From Anodontia alba (lineage: Eukaryota; Mollusca; Bivalvia; Lucinida; Lucinidae): DNA of 64,000 bases. The stretch spans positions 34,999,622-35,063,621 of the forward strand of contig OZ024837.1 in the NCBI GenBank assembly GCA_964016985.1. The letters are read 5' to 3'. Positions 11,810 through 22,036 of the stretch are shown piece after piece. Each line of letters begins with the position of its first letter. Positions within the stretch are counted from its first letter, which is position 1. Under the pieces are notes generated by a model, which saw only the letters and a program-made list of their open reading frames with translations, searched no databases and was not told the DNA's origin. The position numbers were made by a program, and so were the translations under genes.

Positions 11810-12155
11810 TTGACTCCCGTTATCTCGACATCGCTTATCTCGAATAACCGCTTATCTTAAAGGGAAAATCTGGTCCCTACCTAAACATGAAAATCTAACA
11901 ACAGGTAAACAAATATTCTGGAAAAGAAACAAATATTCTGGAAAAGAGGAGAAATTGCTCCTAAGGAGCCATTTCCCCTCTTTTCCACAATAGTTTTAAT
12001 ATATCTCTAACCTCAAGAGTCCAATTACATATATTTGTTAAATGTGGTTGTTTGAATTACGTTTTCCTCAATTCTGCAAATCTGATATGTCGAGGTACGG
12101 ATATCTTGAAGTATTTCAGAGAGTCCCTTGGAATTCGAGATGAAAGTCGACTGTA
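11810..12155 (+). mobile_element. Pogo-like MITE ('GACTCCCGTTATCTCGA' ends, family C), copy 1
   Basis: The left end TTGACTCCCGTTATCTCGAC pairs with the right end CGAGATGAAAGTCGACTGTA. The centre is a hairpin: GAGGAGAAATTGCTCC/TAAGGAGCCATTTCCCCTC flanked by TGGAAAAG / CTTTTCCA. Part of the left hairpin arm is duplicated (CAAATATTCTGGAAAAG twice). Cleaner copy at 18171-18501. Confidence 0.75.
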
Positions 12156-12260
12156 TTAGTTTTAAACTTTGAGCTGCATCAGAATTAAAGGCTCCCTACG
12201 CCTCAAAAATAATCATTTTTATCCAAGAACATTTAACAAATTGATATATGGTATATGTAT

Positions 12261-12533
12261 CAATACGATCATAAAATGTGACCTCCTTAAACCCCATTTT
12301 TGTATAGTAAAACTGGGGTTTACAGGGATATAATTTAATTATCTTATTTTGCTAAAAAAAAAAATAGATTGTGCGTTCTCGCTAGAACCGCCTCGCCGAG
12401 GCGGTTCTAACGAATACACCAAATCTATGTTTTGAGTAGAAATATGAATAAATATCAATTTTTTTTATCTAAAAATTTTCGTTTTTTGGTTGTAAAATTT
12501 TCAATATATTTGAATAGGCGTGTTTTCGTAATG
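12261..12533 (+). mobile_element. Family A foldback MITE, copy 2
   Basis: The left end is decayed (CAATACGATCATAAAATG); the right end is intact (GGCGTGTTTTCGTAATG). The central hairpin is retained around GCTAGAACCGCCTCGCCGAG. Directly downstream (12534-12592) is a retroelement-tail motif, GCTGTGCTTCGTAATTTGATGCATTTCCTGG in outline. Confidence 0.8.
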
Positions 12534-12600
12534 CTTTGGTACATCGGGAAGCTGTGCTTCGTAATTTGATGCATTTCCTGGGTATCTTTATTATTTGTTT
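12534..12600 (+). repeat. RT-element 3' tail fragment
   Basis: AAGCTGTGCTTCGTAATTT then CATTTCCTGGGTATCTTT: the recurring tail motif, also at 63790-63832 (+) and, reversed, 15005-15120, 39505-39600 and 61240-61290. Confidence 0.5.
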
Positions 12601-12749
12601 ACATTATTATCAGAAATGCAATAATGTTTGTATTTTCTTCCCCTTTTAAACCATTAAAGACTGAATAAACTCTCCAACACTATATATTGGAAGAATATAT
12701 TTTCAATTTTAGGTATGTCAGGCTATATGATATAGATATCTCTAAAGAA

Positions 12750-12850
12750 AACTGGTTGAACTATTTGCAAACATTGGGGACCCTGATCAGGTGCCGCGTT
12801 CTGCGGCGTCTGATCTGGGTCTGCACTGTTTGGCAGTTACCCGTTTAGGG
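12750..12850. repeat. 'GCAAACA...CTGATCAG' palindrome
   Basis: TTTGCAAACATTGGGGACCC and CTGATCAGGTGCCGCG pair with CGGCGTCTGATCTGGG and CTGCACTGTTTGGC. Same group as 56430-56520 and 62120-62210. Confidence 0.6.
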
Positions 12851-12919
12851 GTCTCCAGTCTTCAGTTGGTTGAAAAAAAATTGTGTTTATATGTGAATCA
12901 AATGCAACGACGTGAAATT

Positions 12920-13200
12920 CATCACGAAAACACGCCTATATAATTCTAACCCCCTTGAACCCCACTTTTATATAGTAAAACTGGGGTTTACAGGGGTATA
13001 CATTATTTTTCTTATTTCTGCCTAAAAAATTAGATTGTGGGTACTCGTTAGAACCGCCCTTGCCAAGGCGGTTCTAACGAGTTCCAACAATCTATATTTT
13101 GAGCAGAAGTAAGAAAAATATCACAATTTTTCATCTTAAAATTTTCATTTTTTCGGCGGTAAAATTAACAATGTATTTGTATAGGCGTGTTTTCGTAATG
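12920..13200 (+). mobile_element. Family A foldback MITE, copy 3
   Basis: Full-length: CATCACGAAAACACGCC to GGCGTGTTTTCGTAATG. The central hairpin is GTTAGAACCGCCCTTGCCAAGGCGGTTCTAAC. Confidence 0.9.
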
Positions 13201-13204
13201 TTAA

Positions 13205-13345
13205 GGAAATGAGTTCTTTTTAAGGGAGGCAACTCCGTCAAAATTGTTTTGTGCTTTTCTAAGAAGTTTACTTCAAAAGAAAAAAAAAAACTCCTACCTG
13301 GAGTAAATTCTTTCCTTTAAGAGTAGACATTTTTAGAAAGGACAG
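13205..13345. repeat. 'GGGAGGCAACTCCGTCAAAA' foldback repeat (family L)
   Basis: AAGGGAGGCAACTCCGTCAA, then TTTTCTAAGAAGTTTACTTC / GAGTAAATTCTTTCCTTTAAG as weak inverted arms. Relatives: 13660-13830, 43420-43590, 44430-44600, 50780-50915. Non-coding. Confidence 0.45.
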
Positions 13346-13659
13346 TTTGCATAGGAAAACAAACAGAAAGCCACAATATATATATATATATATTTTCCAA
13401 TTGTAAAAATGGCGGACATTCTACATACTGTGTTTCCTGGTCCCTTAAATCAATATTGTTGATCAAGCATAGGATGCAGATTTAATACTTACAGAAATAG
13501 CCATGTGTTAGTCTGCACGAACTTATCACATTAAGCCATCGTTTATATACAAAATATAGGCCTTACAGTGGGCAGTCCTGTTCATGTTACATTCAGGTAA
13601 TTTACTGTATTAGTTGTGAAATCGGAGACCGTGGGTGAAATCGAAAAGGGACACAGTAC

Positions 13660-13830
13660 TTTATGTATTACGGGGCATGTACATTTTCAGAAGGAACAAC
13701 TCTGTCAAAAAGTGTTACCTTTCTTCTGAAAAAGGGCGTTCGGAAAAGGGATTTATTCTTATAGGAAAGAATTTGCTCCCTTGGGGGCAAATTCTTTTCT
13801 TTAAGAGTATATCTCTTTTCGGAAGAGTCA
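13660..13830. repeat. Family L foldback repeat
   Basis: TTTTCAGAAGGAACAACTCTGTC and CTTCTGAAAAAGGGCG, with the inner palindrome AGAATTTGCTCCC/TTGGGGGCAAATTCTT. The frame spanning it (13635-13880) is an artefact. Confidence 0.45.
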
Positions 13831-14345
13831 TGGTATTCACGAAAGTAAACAGGAATGTTTCAAAATTGTTTCCCTTGTAAAAATGGGGGAAATCTAAGAA
13901 GTGCGTTTGTTCCGATAAAAAACAACAGACTAGCTTATCTATTAAAAGACACAGGTCACATAGTCTATGAAAATTCTATTCCACTTGAATTCGTCTGTGT
14001 CATACGTTAGCTACTTGACATGCAAATAAATATTTGAGCCGAAACACCAGAAACGTACCTTCGGACATGTGCGCGCAGCGAAGATTCAGATCAGCCTGCG
14101 CAGCATTATAAGCAATGAAAACAGTATAACATTTTAAAGCTGCTAGCACAAGTAATGTGCAACATGGGTAGAGGACCATTATGCCATGTGCAAAGAATGG
14201 TCGGATCCGCCCGCTCAGCGTCTAATACCTTAGTATCATTGATACTGTAGAACATATCAGTAATTGATCAGTCTGTGCAAATATAATCATTAATAAATGT
14301 TAAAAGCAACTCGAATAAAAATCTATAATGTTGCCTCTGGAAACG

Positions 14346-14645
14346 CACACACACACACACACACACCATTACGGGGAAACACACCTATTCAAATATATTG
14401 AAAATTTTACAACCAAAAAAGGAAAATTTTCAGATAAAAAATCTGATATTTTTCTTATTTCTACTCAAAACATAGATTGTGGGTACTCGTAAGAACCGCC
14501 TCGCCGAGGCGGTTCTGACGAGTACCCACAATCTATGTTTTTGAGCAGAAATAAGAAAAGTAATGTATGCCCCTGTAAACCCCAGTTTTACTATATAAAA
14601 GTTGGGTTGATGGGGGTCAAAATTATATAGACGAGTTTTCGTAAT

Positions 14646-14701
<56 letters not shown>
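14346..14701 (-). mobile_element. Family A MITE copy 4 inserted in a (CA)n microsatellite
   Basis: The MITE itself spans 14367-14646: CATTACGGGGAAACACACC on the left and CGAGTTTTCGTAATG on the right, with hairpin CGTAAGAACCGCCTCGCCGAGG. It is bounded directly by CA repeats on both sides (about 14346-14366 and 14647-14701). Confidence 0.85.
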
Positions 14702-14705
<4 letters not shown>

Positions 14706-14763
14706 CGAAAATCGTAGATCGGCTTTATTTAGGCTTTTCGCCAATTTATCGATTACTTAAAAA

Positions 14764-14996
14764 ATGAACCAGTGCACAAAACCAACAATAAGACGTGCGA
14801 TGAGCAAAGATTCAGATCAGCCTGCGCATCCGCGCAGTCTGATGGGAGTCTTCAATGATCGCATGTGCCTTCTACAGCTTCCGGGCTATCTATAGATAAA
14901 CGAAATCCCTAGGCATACATGGTAGATGCACAGGCTGATCTGTGTCTTTGCTGGTCACAGAAGTCTTATTGTATGTTTAATCGTGCGCTGGCTCAA
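14764..14996. mobile_element. 'GAGCCAGTGCACGAC' foldback repeat (family G), copy 1
   Basis: The ends TGAACCAGTGCACAAAACC and TCGTGCGCTGGCTCA are inverted. Inner pairs: AATAAGACGTGCG / CAGAAGTCTTATT and AAAGATTCAGATCAGCCTG / CAGGCTGATCTGTGTCTTTG, with CGCATCCGCGCAGTCTGAT in the left half. The second copy is at 31653-31902. Confidence 0.65.
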
Positions 14997-15004
14997 ATAA
15001 AAAT

Positions 15005-15250
15005 GAGGATACCCAGGAAATACCACGATTACGAAATACAGATTTCTTGATGCACTAAAAGAAGGAAAGAAGAGAGACTTACAATGCCCAGAGAGAAAAA
15101 AAAGCAGGAAATACCACAATTGCGAAACACAGTTCCTGAAGTACTAAAAGAAGTACAGAAGAGAAACAAACAATAACAAAAACAAACGTCACGTATGAAT
15201 CCACCGACGTACGAACAAAAGAAAAAACGTCAACAGAGCTCCCTGGAATT
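15005..15250 (-). repeat. RT-element 3' tails (minus), two in a row
   Basis: CCCAGGAAATACCACGATTACGAAATACAG (15009 on) and again AGGAAATACCACAATTGCGAAACACAG (from 15105), read on minus as the recurring 'TGTGTTTCGCAATTGTGGTATTTCCTG' end. The second extends to about 15250 with 'TTTTGTTCGTACGTCGGTGG' (minus). Confidence 0.55.
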
Positions 15251-15253
15251 TTG

Positions 15254-15610
15254 AAGTTAGCTAGCTGTAAAAGTGCTTTAACCCCCCCCCCCCCCCCCCC
15301 GGTGGTTTGCTCTACCGACCGTTCTAAGGCGGTGGTCCCGGTGTTAGTATTACTCCTTGTTGCTTTGTGGTTTATTCTACGAGGCGATTTGTTGTATGTC
15401 TTTCCGTGTGTCATTTTGTTCTTGTGTTTTTTAGTCTGTTTAGTATTGCGATTACCTCGCTTGGGGAAAAGATAGCTAATCTTAATGCTTTTCGTACGTT
15501 TGTTCGGTTTGTGCTTATTTAGATTTGTCGGTTTCCTCTTCCTCTTGGGGTCTGAGAAGGGCTGCGGTTTGTGATTGTGGCACTCCCTGGACTTTTCTCT
15601 TACTTTTTTT
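15254..15610 (+). mobile_element. 3' tail of the second RT element, solo copy
   Basis: GCTAGCTGTAAAAGTGCTTTAA, a C-run of about 19, GGTGGTTTGCTCTACCGACCGTTCTAAGGCGG in outline, then CTACGAGGCGATTTGTTGTATG and an end CTGGACTTTTCTCTTACTTTTTTT. This is the same sequence, in the opposite orientation, as 20700-21050 and 23105-23470, where it lies downstream of RT coding sequence. Confidence 0.7.
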
Positions 15611-16225
15611 CAGTAGAAAAAACTACAAAGAGGCTCAAACCAGTTTTTCTGGCGCGAAACCTCCCCACAAATTTTTGTGAGCTCCAAACTACATACCAAT
15701 GATCGGTTTACATACGAGTCCTCTACCACAACTTTAATTCGTGTTAAAGAATCATCAGAGATTTGAACAAATTAGTTACACGTTTTGTTTAAAAGCACTT
15801 TGGAAATTTAAAAACTGAGTATTTTTCTTATACATCAACGTTACAGAAGCTAAATTTTATTGTAGTTACCATGTGAAGAACATGTGAAGACCACGTGAAG
15901 GAAGCCTCAGTGTCAATAAGACCTGTTTTTGACTCAACCCGATTTCTATTTAATCCTCTTAAATGACGCCTTATGTAGTAGCTTTATGTATGCGAATTAT
16001 TTCTTAGATTTGAGCAATCATTTGGAAGGTGTATTCAAATTTAATGGGTTTGATAACTCCCCACCCCCACCCCCAATTCCAACTGTTGATAAATAAATGC
16101 ATATACAGCTTACAACTATTATATAATTTTGTAACCTTATATTGATTTTGAATACATATATGTGGCGTCTTAAATGCATGCTATTATTTCTGCTGTAAGA
16201 AGCAGTATGGAGGAGTTAGAGCCCA

Positions 16226-16332
16226 GCGGGCACATGACGTAAATACAACGTCGCCTCAACGTCGATGCAACGTCATGACGTTGCATCGACGTTGAGGCGA
16301 CGTTGTATTTACGTCATGTGCCTGCCGGGAGT
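16226..16332. repeat. 105-bp near-perfect palindrome with TGACGT/AACGTC motifs
   Basis: Left arm CCCAGCGGGCACATGACGTA... and right arm ...TACGTCATGTGCCTGCCGGG match almost completely over about 52 nt each; the centre is CAACGTCATGACGTTG. The arms are rich in GACGTTG repeats. It is embedded in the left arm of the large inverted repeat and missing from the right arm, so it is a later insertion. Confidence 0.8.
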
Positions 16333-16396
16333 ACATTAACTTGGCAGTGATCTTTCCTGGCTTTTCAAACGTCCGACTTTAAGAAAAAACACAACC

Positions 16397-16502
16397 CCAG
16401 ATAGCATTCTAGGTAAATCTACATCGGGCCGTCATCGGCCCGTCAGCTACCCTGACGGGCCGATGACGGACCGATATCGATTTACGTAGAATGCTGACTG
16501 GG
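16397..16502. repeat. Palindrome with GGGCCGTCATCGGCCCGTCAG core
   Basis: CCCAGATAGCATTCTAGGTAAAT pairs with ATTTACGTAGAATGCTGACTGGGA, with inner pair GCCGTCATCGGCCCGTCAG / CTGACGGGCCGATGACGG. A third member with GCACCCGATAGGTGC centre is at 32020-32116. Confidence 0.75.
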
Positions 16503-17001
16503 ACACCCCTTTATTACAGGTTTTTCATCATTCATATTGCTAGTCATTTATATAGAGGCATTACTACAATTCGTAAAATCTTACTTTTTAGTTTAGATTA
16601 CTCATCTATAGTATCTTCTTCCCCTTAATGTTGATAATTACTCATTTCAAAACAAAAACATATTGTAAATTTCAAACATATATGTCTTCTTTATGAGGTG
16701 CATTTTTATATCTTTCTATCTTGAAACCTTTTACAAACTGTTTACGTGTTCTCAGTCTGACTATCACTTACATCTTTGACGTTGATTTCATTCATGACGT
16801 TACAGTGATGTTTATGTTTGTCCTGCTACTTGCAAGAATTTACTGTCAGTGACATGAATGGATTTAACCTGACAGTATTATATTTTCGAATGCGTTGTTC
16901 TGTAACACTTCGCATGAAATGAAAGTGGTTTTAACCTTGACTTGTTTAAGGTCATAGGCTAAACTATTAAGTCAGTGCGCTGAAAATTCAGCACTGACAT
17001 G

Positions 17002-17279
17002 CATAACGAAAACACGCCTATTCAAGTATATTGAAAATGTCACCACCAAAAACCTGAAAGTTTTCAGAGAAAAATTCTGATATTTTTCATCTTTCTGCTC
17101 AAAACATAGATTGTGGGTATTCGTTAGAACCGCCTCGTCGAGGCGGTTCTAACGAGTACCACAATCTATGTTTTTGAGCAGAAATAAGAAAAATAATGTA
17201 TACCCCCGTAAACCCCAGTTTTACTATATAAAAGTGGGGTTTAAGAGGGTCAAATTCATATAGGCATGTTTTCGTGATG
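17002..17279 (-). mobile_element. Family A foldback MITE, copy 5
   Basis: CATAACGAAAACACGCC to GGCATGTTTTCGTGATG. Hairpin CGTTAGAACCGCCTCGTCGAGGCGG. It lies in the spacer of the large inverted repeat. Confidence 0.9.
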
Positions 17280-18170
17280 AAAAGTATGAGGTTTATATTC
17301 TTACTGTCATAAACACGTTTCTAGTTTTTTGTCTTCTCTAATTAGATGACTTACCTAAGAGAAAAGAGCTCAACACCCCTTTTACAGTCATGTAGTCTCT
17401 CCAGTATTTGTTGTAAAAAAAAAACAACATTTTCTATACCTTAGTCGCCCTCTGATATATTTTTGATGCTGAAACGTTTCATATCAGCACTCAATTGTAC
17501 TCAATTATACTGACTTTAACAATCATTCAGTCTGAAAACTTGATGCAAATCAAAGTTAAAACCACTTTTGTTTCATGCGAAATGTAATAGAACAATGCAT
17601 TCAAAACAATCACACTGTAGTTAAATCCATGCATGTCACTGACAGTTGTAAAATTCTTTCAATTAACATGACAAACATCAACATTACTGTTATACCACGA
17701 ATGACATCTGCGAACATGATGCCTCAATGATTTAAGTAACAATGCAGGCAGAAAACATGTCACCTCATTAAAAGATATAGCGGTAGATACTTGAGATTCA
17801 CAATGTTTTGCTTTGAAATGAATAAATATCAAACACTAAAGGGGAGTAATTCATGCTATAGGGGAGCAATTGAAAGAAATAAGAAATTAACATATGACAT
17901 ATAGAAGTAATAAAGCTATTAAAATGACCAGAAATATCAAAGTTGAAAAAGGCGCGTCCTGGTTTTTCGTCAAGTCGGCCCTTTATTGCCAACATTATTG
18001 TTCTCTAACTCCTTTATACTGCTTCTAACAGCAGAAATAATAGCATGCATTTAAGAAGTCGCATATATCTAATCCAAGTCACATAAGGTTATAGAATTAT
18101 ACAATAGCTGTAAAGCTGTAAATGCATTTGTTTATCGAGGAAGTTACCACACCCACTTTATTTGAATATA

Positions 18171-18501
18171 CAGTTGACTCTCGTTATCTGGACCTCGCTT
18201 ATCTCGAATAACCGCTTATCTCGAAGTGAAAATCTGGTCCCTGCCTAAACATAAAAATCTAACAACATGTAAAATATATTGTGGAAAAGAGGAGAAATTG
18301 CTCCTAAGGAGCAATTTCTCCTCTTTTCCACAATATTTTCAATATATCTCTACTTTCAAGAGTCCAATTACACATATATTTGTGAAATGTGGTTAATCGA
18401 ATTAGTTTTTCCTCAATTCTGCAAATCTGATATGTCGAAATACGGATATCTCGAAGTATTTCAGAGAGTCCCTTGGAATTCGAGATAACGGGAGTCGACT
18501 G
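18171..18501. mobile_element. Pogo-like MITE (family C), copy 2, with TA flanks
   Basis: CAGTTGACTCTCGTTATCT...CGAGATAACGGGAGTCGACTG flanked by TA on both sides. The central hairpin is perfect: GAGAAATTGCTCC/TAAGGAGCAATTTCTC within TTGTGGAAAAGAGG / CCTCTTTTCCACAA. The matching place in the opposite arm of the large inverted repeat lacks it, giving an empty-site comparison. TA target duplication is typical of the Tc1/mariner/pogo superfamily. Confidence 0.85.
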
Positions 18502-18639
18502 TATCTTCTTCCAAACGATTACGCAATTCCAATAAATAATTTGTATACATAAAGCCAATCCATAAGGGGTAATTTAAGAGGATTAAAACAAAAATGACTA
18601 GGGTCAAGAAAAAGGCCTTACTGATACCGCCCCTTTCTG

Positions 18640-18800
18640 TAATGATGTTTATCTATATTAAATAGCAAGAACTGTAGACAAAGTAAATAAATTGCTATTT
18701 ATGGCAAAATCCATTAATGTTGATATTTAAGATCCTGTACACTATCTTGTCATTCTGTAACAAATTAGATGCTATAGATACACCAGCACTGTTTTTTTGT

Positions 18801-18844
<44 letters not shown>

Positions 18845-19133
18845 GTTGGTTTAAAATATTTCTTTTTTCTTTCTTTTTTCTTTTTTTTTCTTTCTCAATT
18901 TTAGGCAACAATAGAACAATAGAAACCTTCTCACCGTCATAGACGTTTTACCTCATTTAAAACTGACAAGCGCTATGTCGTTGGCGTGGAAAAGTACTTT
19001 CACACAAAAAATAATATTCCTATAGGTTTCTGGTAGACATTATTTGAACACGGGGGAGGATTATCGATTTTATCCCCCACCCCTGCACTAGTTTTACTAA
19101 TGATCCTTCCAAGACGGTGGTTCTAGTATTGTT
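18640..19133. repeat. Right flank of the large inverted repeat, with poly(T)
   Basis: Contains a poly(T) run (about 18799-18843). Positions 19019-19095 (TTTCTGGTAGACATTATTTG, ATCGATTTTATCCCCCA) match 24385-24445. The end (CCTTCCAAGACGGTGGTTCTAG) resembles the RT-element 3' region at 15302-15340. No gene. Confidence 0.5.
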
Positions 19134-19832
19134 ACAGTGAACCCTCGTTACAACGACAGCATTTATTCCCAAAGACGTTGCCATTAAAATGAATTTGCTG
19201 TTGTACAGAATACTTAATGAGCAGATTGATATGTAAGAAAGGTCTTGTTTTGTTCTTATTTCCTCCTAGAACGCATGTTTGTTTTGGATATTTGTTAGAA
19301 TCGCCTCACTGAGGCAATTCTAATAAATATCCAAAACACGTGTTTCTTTAAAGTATCAAATATAAGAATAGAATAGAATATTCTATTGGAAACCCTACAT
19401 ATACAGAAGGTGTTGTCTGTTGACATGAAATATACATTATGAAAACACGCCTATTCAAATATACTGAAAATTTTACCACCAAAAAATGAAAATTTTCAGA
19501 TAAAAAATTCCGATATTTTTCATATTTCTGCTCAAAACATAGATTGTGGGTGCTCGTGAGAACCGCCTCATCGAGGCGGTTCTAACGAGTACCCACAATC
19601 TATGTTTTGAGCAAAAATAAGAAAAATAATGTATACCTCTGTAAACCCCAGTTTTACTATATAAAAGTGGGGTTTAAGGGGGTCAAAATTATATAGGCAT
19701 GTTTTTGTGATGATATAAATATTAAACAGAACATTGTTGCATAATCTGTGTAATTGTTATCTCTTAGGCGAAAGTTTCGTGACAGTCAAATTGTCATTAT
19801 AACGATTGTGTCGTTGTATTGAATGTCGGAAT
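19134..19832 (+). mobile_element. Pogo-like MITE ('GAACCCTCGTTACAACGAC'), copy 2, carrying a nested family A MITE
   Basis: The left end CAGTGAACCCTCGTTACAAC follows TA; the right end is CATTATAACGATTGTGTCGTTG...GTCGGAATAAAG. The centre is TTGTTAGAATCGCCTCACTGAGG and its complement. Family A copy 6 occupies 19435-19712 (CATTATGAAAACACGCC...ATGTTTTTGTGATG) on minus, flanked by ATATA on both sides. Confidence 0.75.
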
Positions 19833-19884
19833 AAAGAGGATTTGTGTTCTCGGAGATGTAGCATTGATGGGCTAGGAAGCCTTC

Positions 19885-22036
19885 ATGCGGACTGAACAAA
19901 TTATGTGCTCCAAAGAGCTTTTAGAAAACCTAAAGGCACAATCTCTTCATTCCGCCCGTATAAAATCTTTCGATTTCGCTACTCTTTACACTACTTTTCC
20001 TCATGATAAATTGAAATCAAAATTAAAGGAAATTATCAACCAGTGTTTCTTCCACAACAATGGTAACCGTCGAGATCAGTATGTTGTCATTGGCTACAAA
20101 GACACATACTCCGTTCGGGATCACTCTGATGCGCCACAAAAATACTCAGATGCAGATGTCATAAAGATGCTGGAATATCTAATCGACAATAATTTTGTGG
20201 AGTTCGGCGGATGGATATTTCAGCAAACAATCGGCATATCGATGGGTACTAACTGTGCACCGTTACTTGCCGACTTGTTTTTATACTCGTATGAGGCGGA
20301 GTTTGTACAAAGTCTCCTCCAAGCAGGCAAGAAACAACTCGCACAACAATACAATTTCACCTACAGATATATAGATGATGTATTGTCTCTGGAAAACACA
20401 AAATTTGCAGAGTATCTGGAATTCTTCAATCCACGTGAACTTGAAATAAAGGAAACAACGGAGACTGCAGCCTCCTCCTCATACTTGGATTGTTATCTCT
20501 ACATTGACAATGCAAAGCTTGCTACTAGGCTTTACGACAAACTGGCTGACTTCAATTTTCCCATTGTTAACTTTCCATTCCTGAGCAGTAATATCCCTTC
20601 TGCACCAGCATACGGCGTTTACATTTCATAGTTAATCCGTTATGTCAGAGCCTGTTCAAATTATCAGGACTTCATAGAGCGTGGGAAAGTGCTCACTACA
20701 AAAAAAGTAAGAGAAAAGTCCAGGGAGTGCCACAATCACAAACCGCAGCCCTTCCCAGACCCCAAGAGGAAGAGAGAACCGACAAATCTAAACAAGCACA
20801 AACAGAACAAACGTACGAAAAGCACTAAGATTAGCTCTCTCTTCCCCAAGCGAGGTATTCGCAATACTAAAAGGGCTGAAAAACACAAGAACAAAATGAC
20901 ACACGGAAAGACATACAACAAATCGCCTCGTAGAATAAACCATTAAGCAACAAGGAGTAAGACTAACACCGGGACCACCGCCTTAGAACGGTCAGTAGAG
21001 CAAACCACCGAGGGGTTTAAAGCACTTTTACAGCTAGCTAACTTCACCCTGGGTCCCGATGCTACTCTTAATACAAAGAAACATAAAAATTAGGTTCGCA
21101 TAAAGGCTCCCAAATCAGTCAATGCATCAAAGCGAAAACAAAAAAAATCAAATTAATCACTGTTATAAATAAAGACGAGTATTCATGGCTAATTCTACTC
21201 ATTGCCAGAGTAAATGAAAACCAATAATTGAACCACGGCGGGCCAAGCCAAAGACATATCGTCAAGCCTCAACCCACTGGTTAAAGTTTTACGAAGAGGC
21301 CGTCATTGAGTCTGAGGCCCGAACCGCCGTCGTGCAATTAAAGAGTGAAGCATAGACATCAACAATGATTGGGTTGACAACTAGGCATGCAGTCTGCCGC
21401 ATAATATCCAGGCTATAGCCAATTCTTTTATAACGGTTAATAAGTTTTCTGAATTGCTCCGAAAAGTCAGATTTACCTATAATTTTTCTAAATCTGTACA
21501 CTAAGTCACCGTAAAATTCGGGTTCCTATATACCTTGTTGCAGAAGTGTTTTCAGACTGACACTATATTTTTCTAACAAGGCACTGTGTCTGCGATAAAA
21601 TTTCGAAAACGCCTTACGAAGTTTAAAATAACGATAACCCTGCCTAAGAAGTTTGGCAGTAAGGGCTTTATTACGGTAGTTAAAGTCATTAAGATTTGAA
21701 GAAGCTCTGGCGAATCTTATAAGTTGAGATATGTATACCCCTTATGAGGTACGCCGGGGGACATCGCCATCCAGAAAAGGGAAATTGACTATATCAAAAT
21801 CAAAATCGTCCCGTTTATTATAAATTTTGGTGGAAACTGTACCATTAGATATTAGTAGATTCAAATTTAAAAAAGGTGCCTCGGTATCGGAAAAGTTGTT
21901 GAGCCAGGGGTATCAAAAAACCAGACTGGTAGCAACCCTTAAGAAGTTCTATGGGAGACATCATGATCTGGTCAATCCCTACAATGTGGCAGTTTCTAGA
22001 ATTGTTTCTGATGTTTTTGCCACTGCCGCGCCATAA
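19885..22036 (+). pseudogene. Reverse transcriptase gene split by an antisense retroelement
   Basis: The first part is an open frame 19885-20628 with RT palm motifs: SFDFATLYTTFPH (catalytic Asp about residue 30), GISMGTNCAPLLADLFLYSY (about 117-136) and YRYIDDVLSL (Asp-Asp about 164-165), then FPIVNFPFLSS and YGVYIS. A TAG at 20629-20631 stands where relatives have Gln; beyond it the same frame continues LIRYVRACSNYQDFIERGKV to 20699. There it is broken by 20700-21892. The frame resumes at 21893 with KLLSQGYQKTRLVATLKKFY, GRHHDLVNPYNVAVSRIVSD and a TAA at 22034-22036. The N-terminal part is missing. Enzyme role: copying element RNA into DNA; Penelope-like or a related non-LTR lineage. Inactive by stop, truncation and insertion. 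Confidence 0.85.
20700..21892 (-). mobile_element. Second RT element inserted antisense, copy A
   Basis: On minus it begins near 21892 with coding sequence for SSDTEAPF-like residues, then the RT C-terminal region: the frame YKRIGYSLDIMRQTACLVVN lies at 21289-21501. Where copy 1 has QQGISEPE, this copy has a TAG (about 21525). The 3' region (21288 down to 20700) carries CCACGGCGGGCC / ACGAGGCGATTTGTTG motifs (minus) and ends CTGGACTTTTCTCTTACTTTTTTT. It is 5'-truncated before the palm. A-rich sequence at both junctions makes any target duplication ambiguous (AAAA possible). Confidence 0.8.

Larger units (their letters stand above)
15880..18630. repeat. Large inverted repeat, arms about 1 kb
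   Basis: The left arm (about 15890-16950) and right arm (about 17555-18625) are reverse complements with substitutions. Anchors: TCCTCTTAAATGACGCC (15955) with AATTTAAGAGGATT (18571); AAATGCATGCTATTATTTCTGCTG (16170) with CAGCAGAAATAATAGCATGCATTT (18031); ATGAAATGAAAGTGGTTTTAAC (16915) with GTTAAAACCACTTTTGTTTCAT (17555). The spacer (16950-17555) holds a family A MITE. The left arm is interrupted by two palindromes and the right arm by a pogo-like MITE at a TA. A third, direct partial copy lies at 22895-23100 and 24351-24480. Confidence 0.75.
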
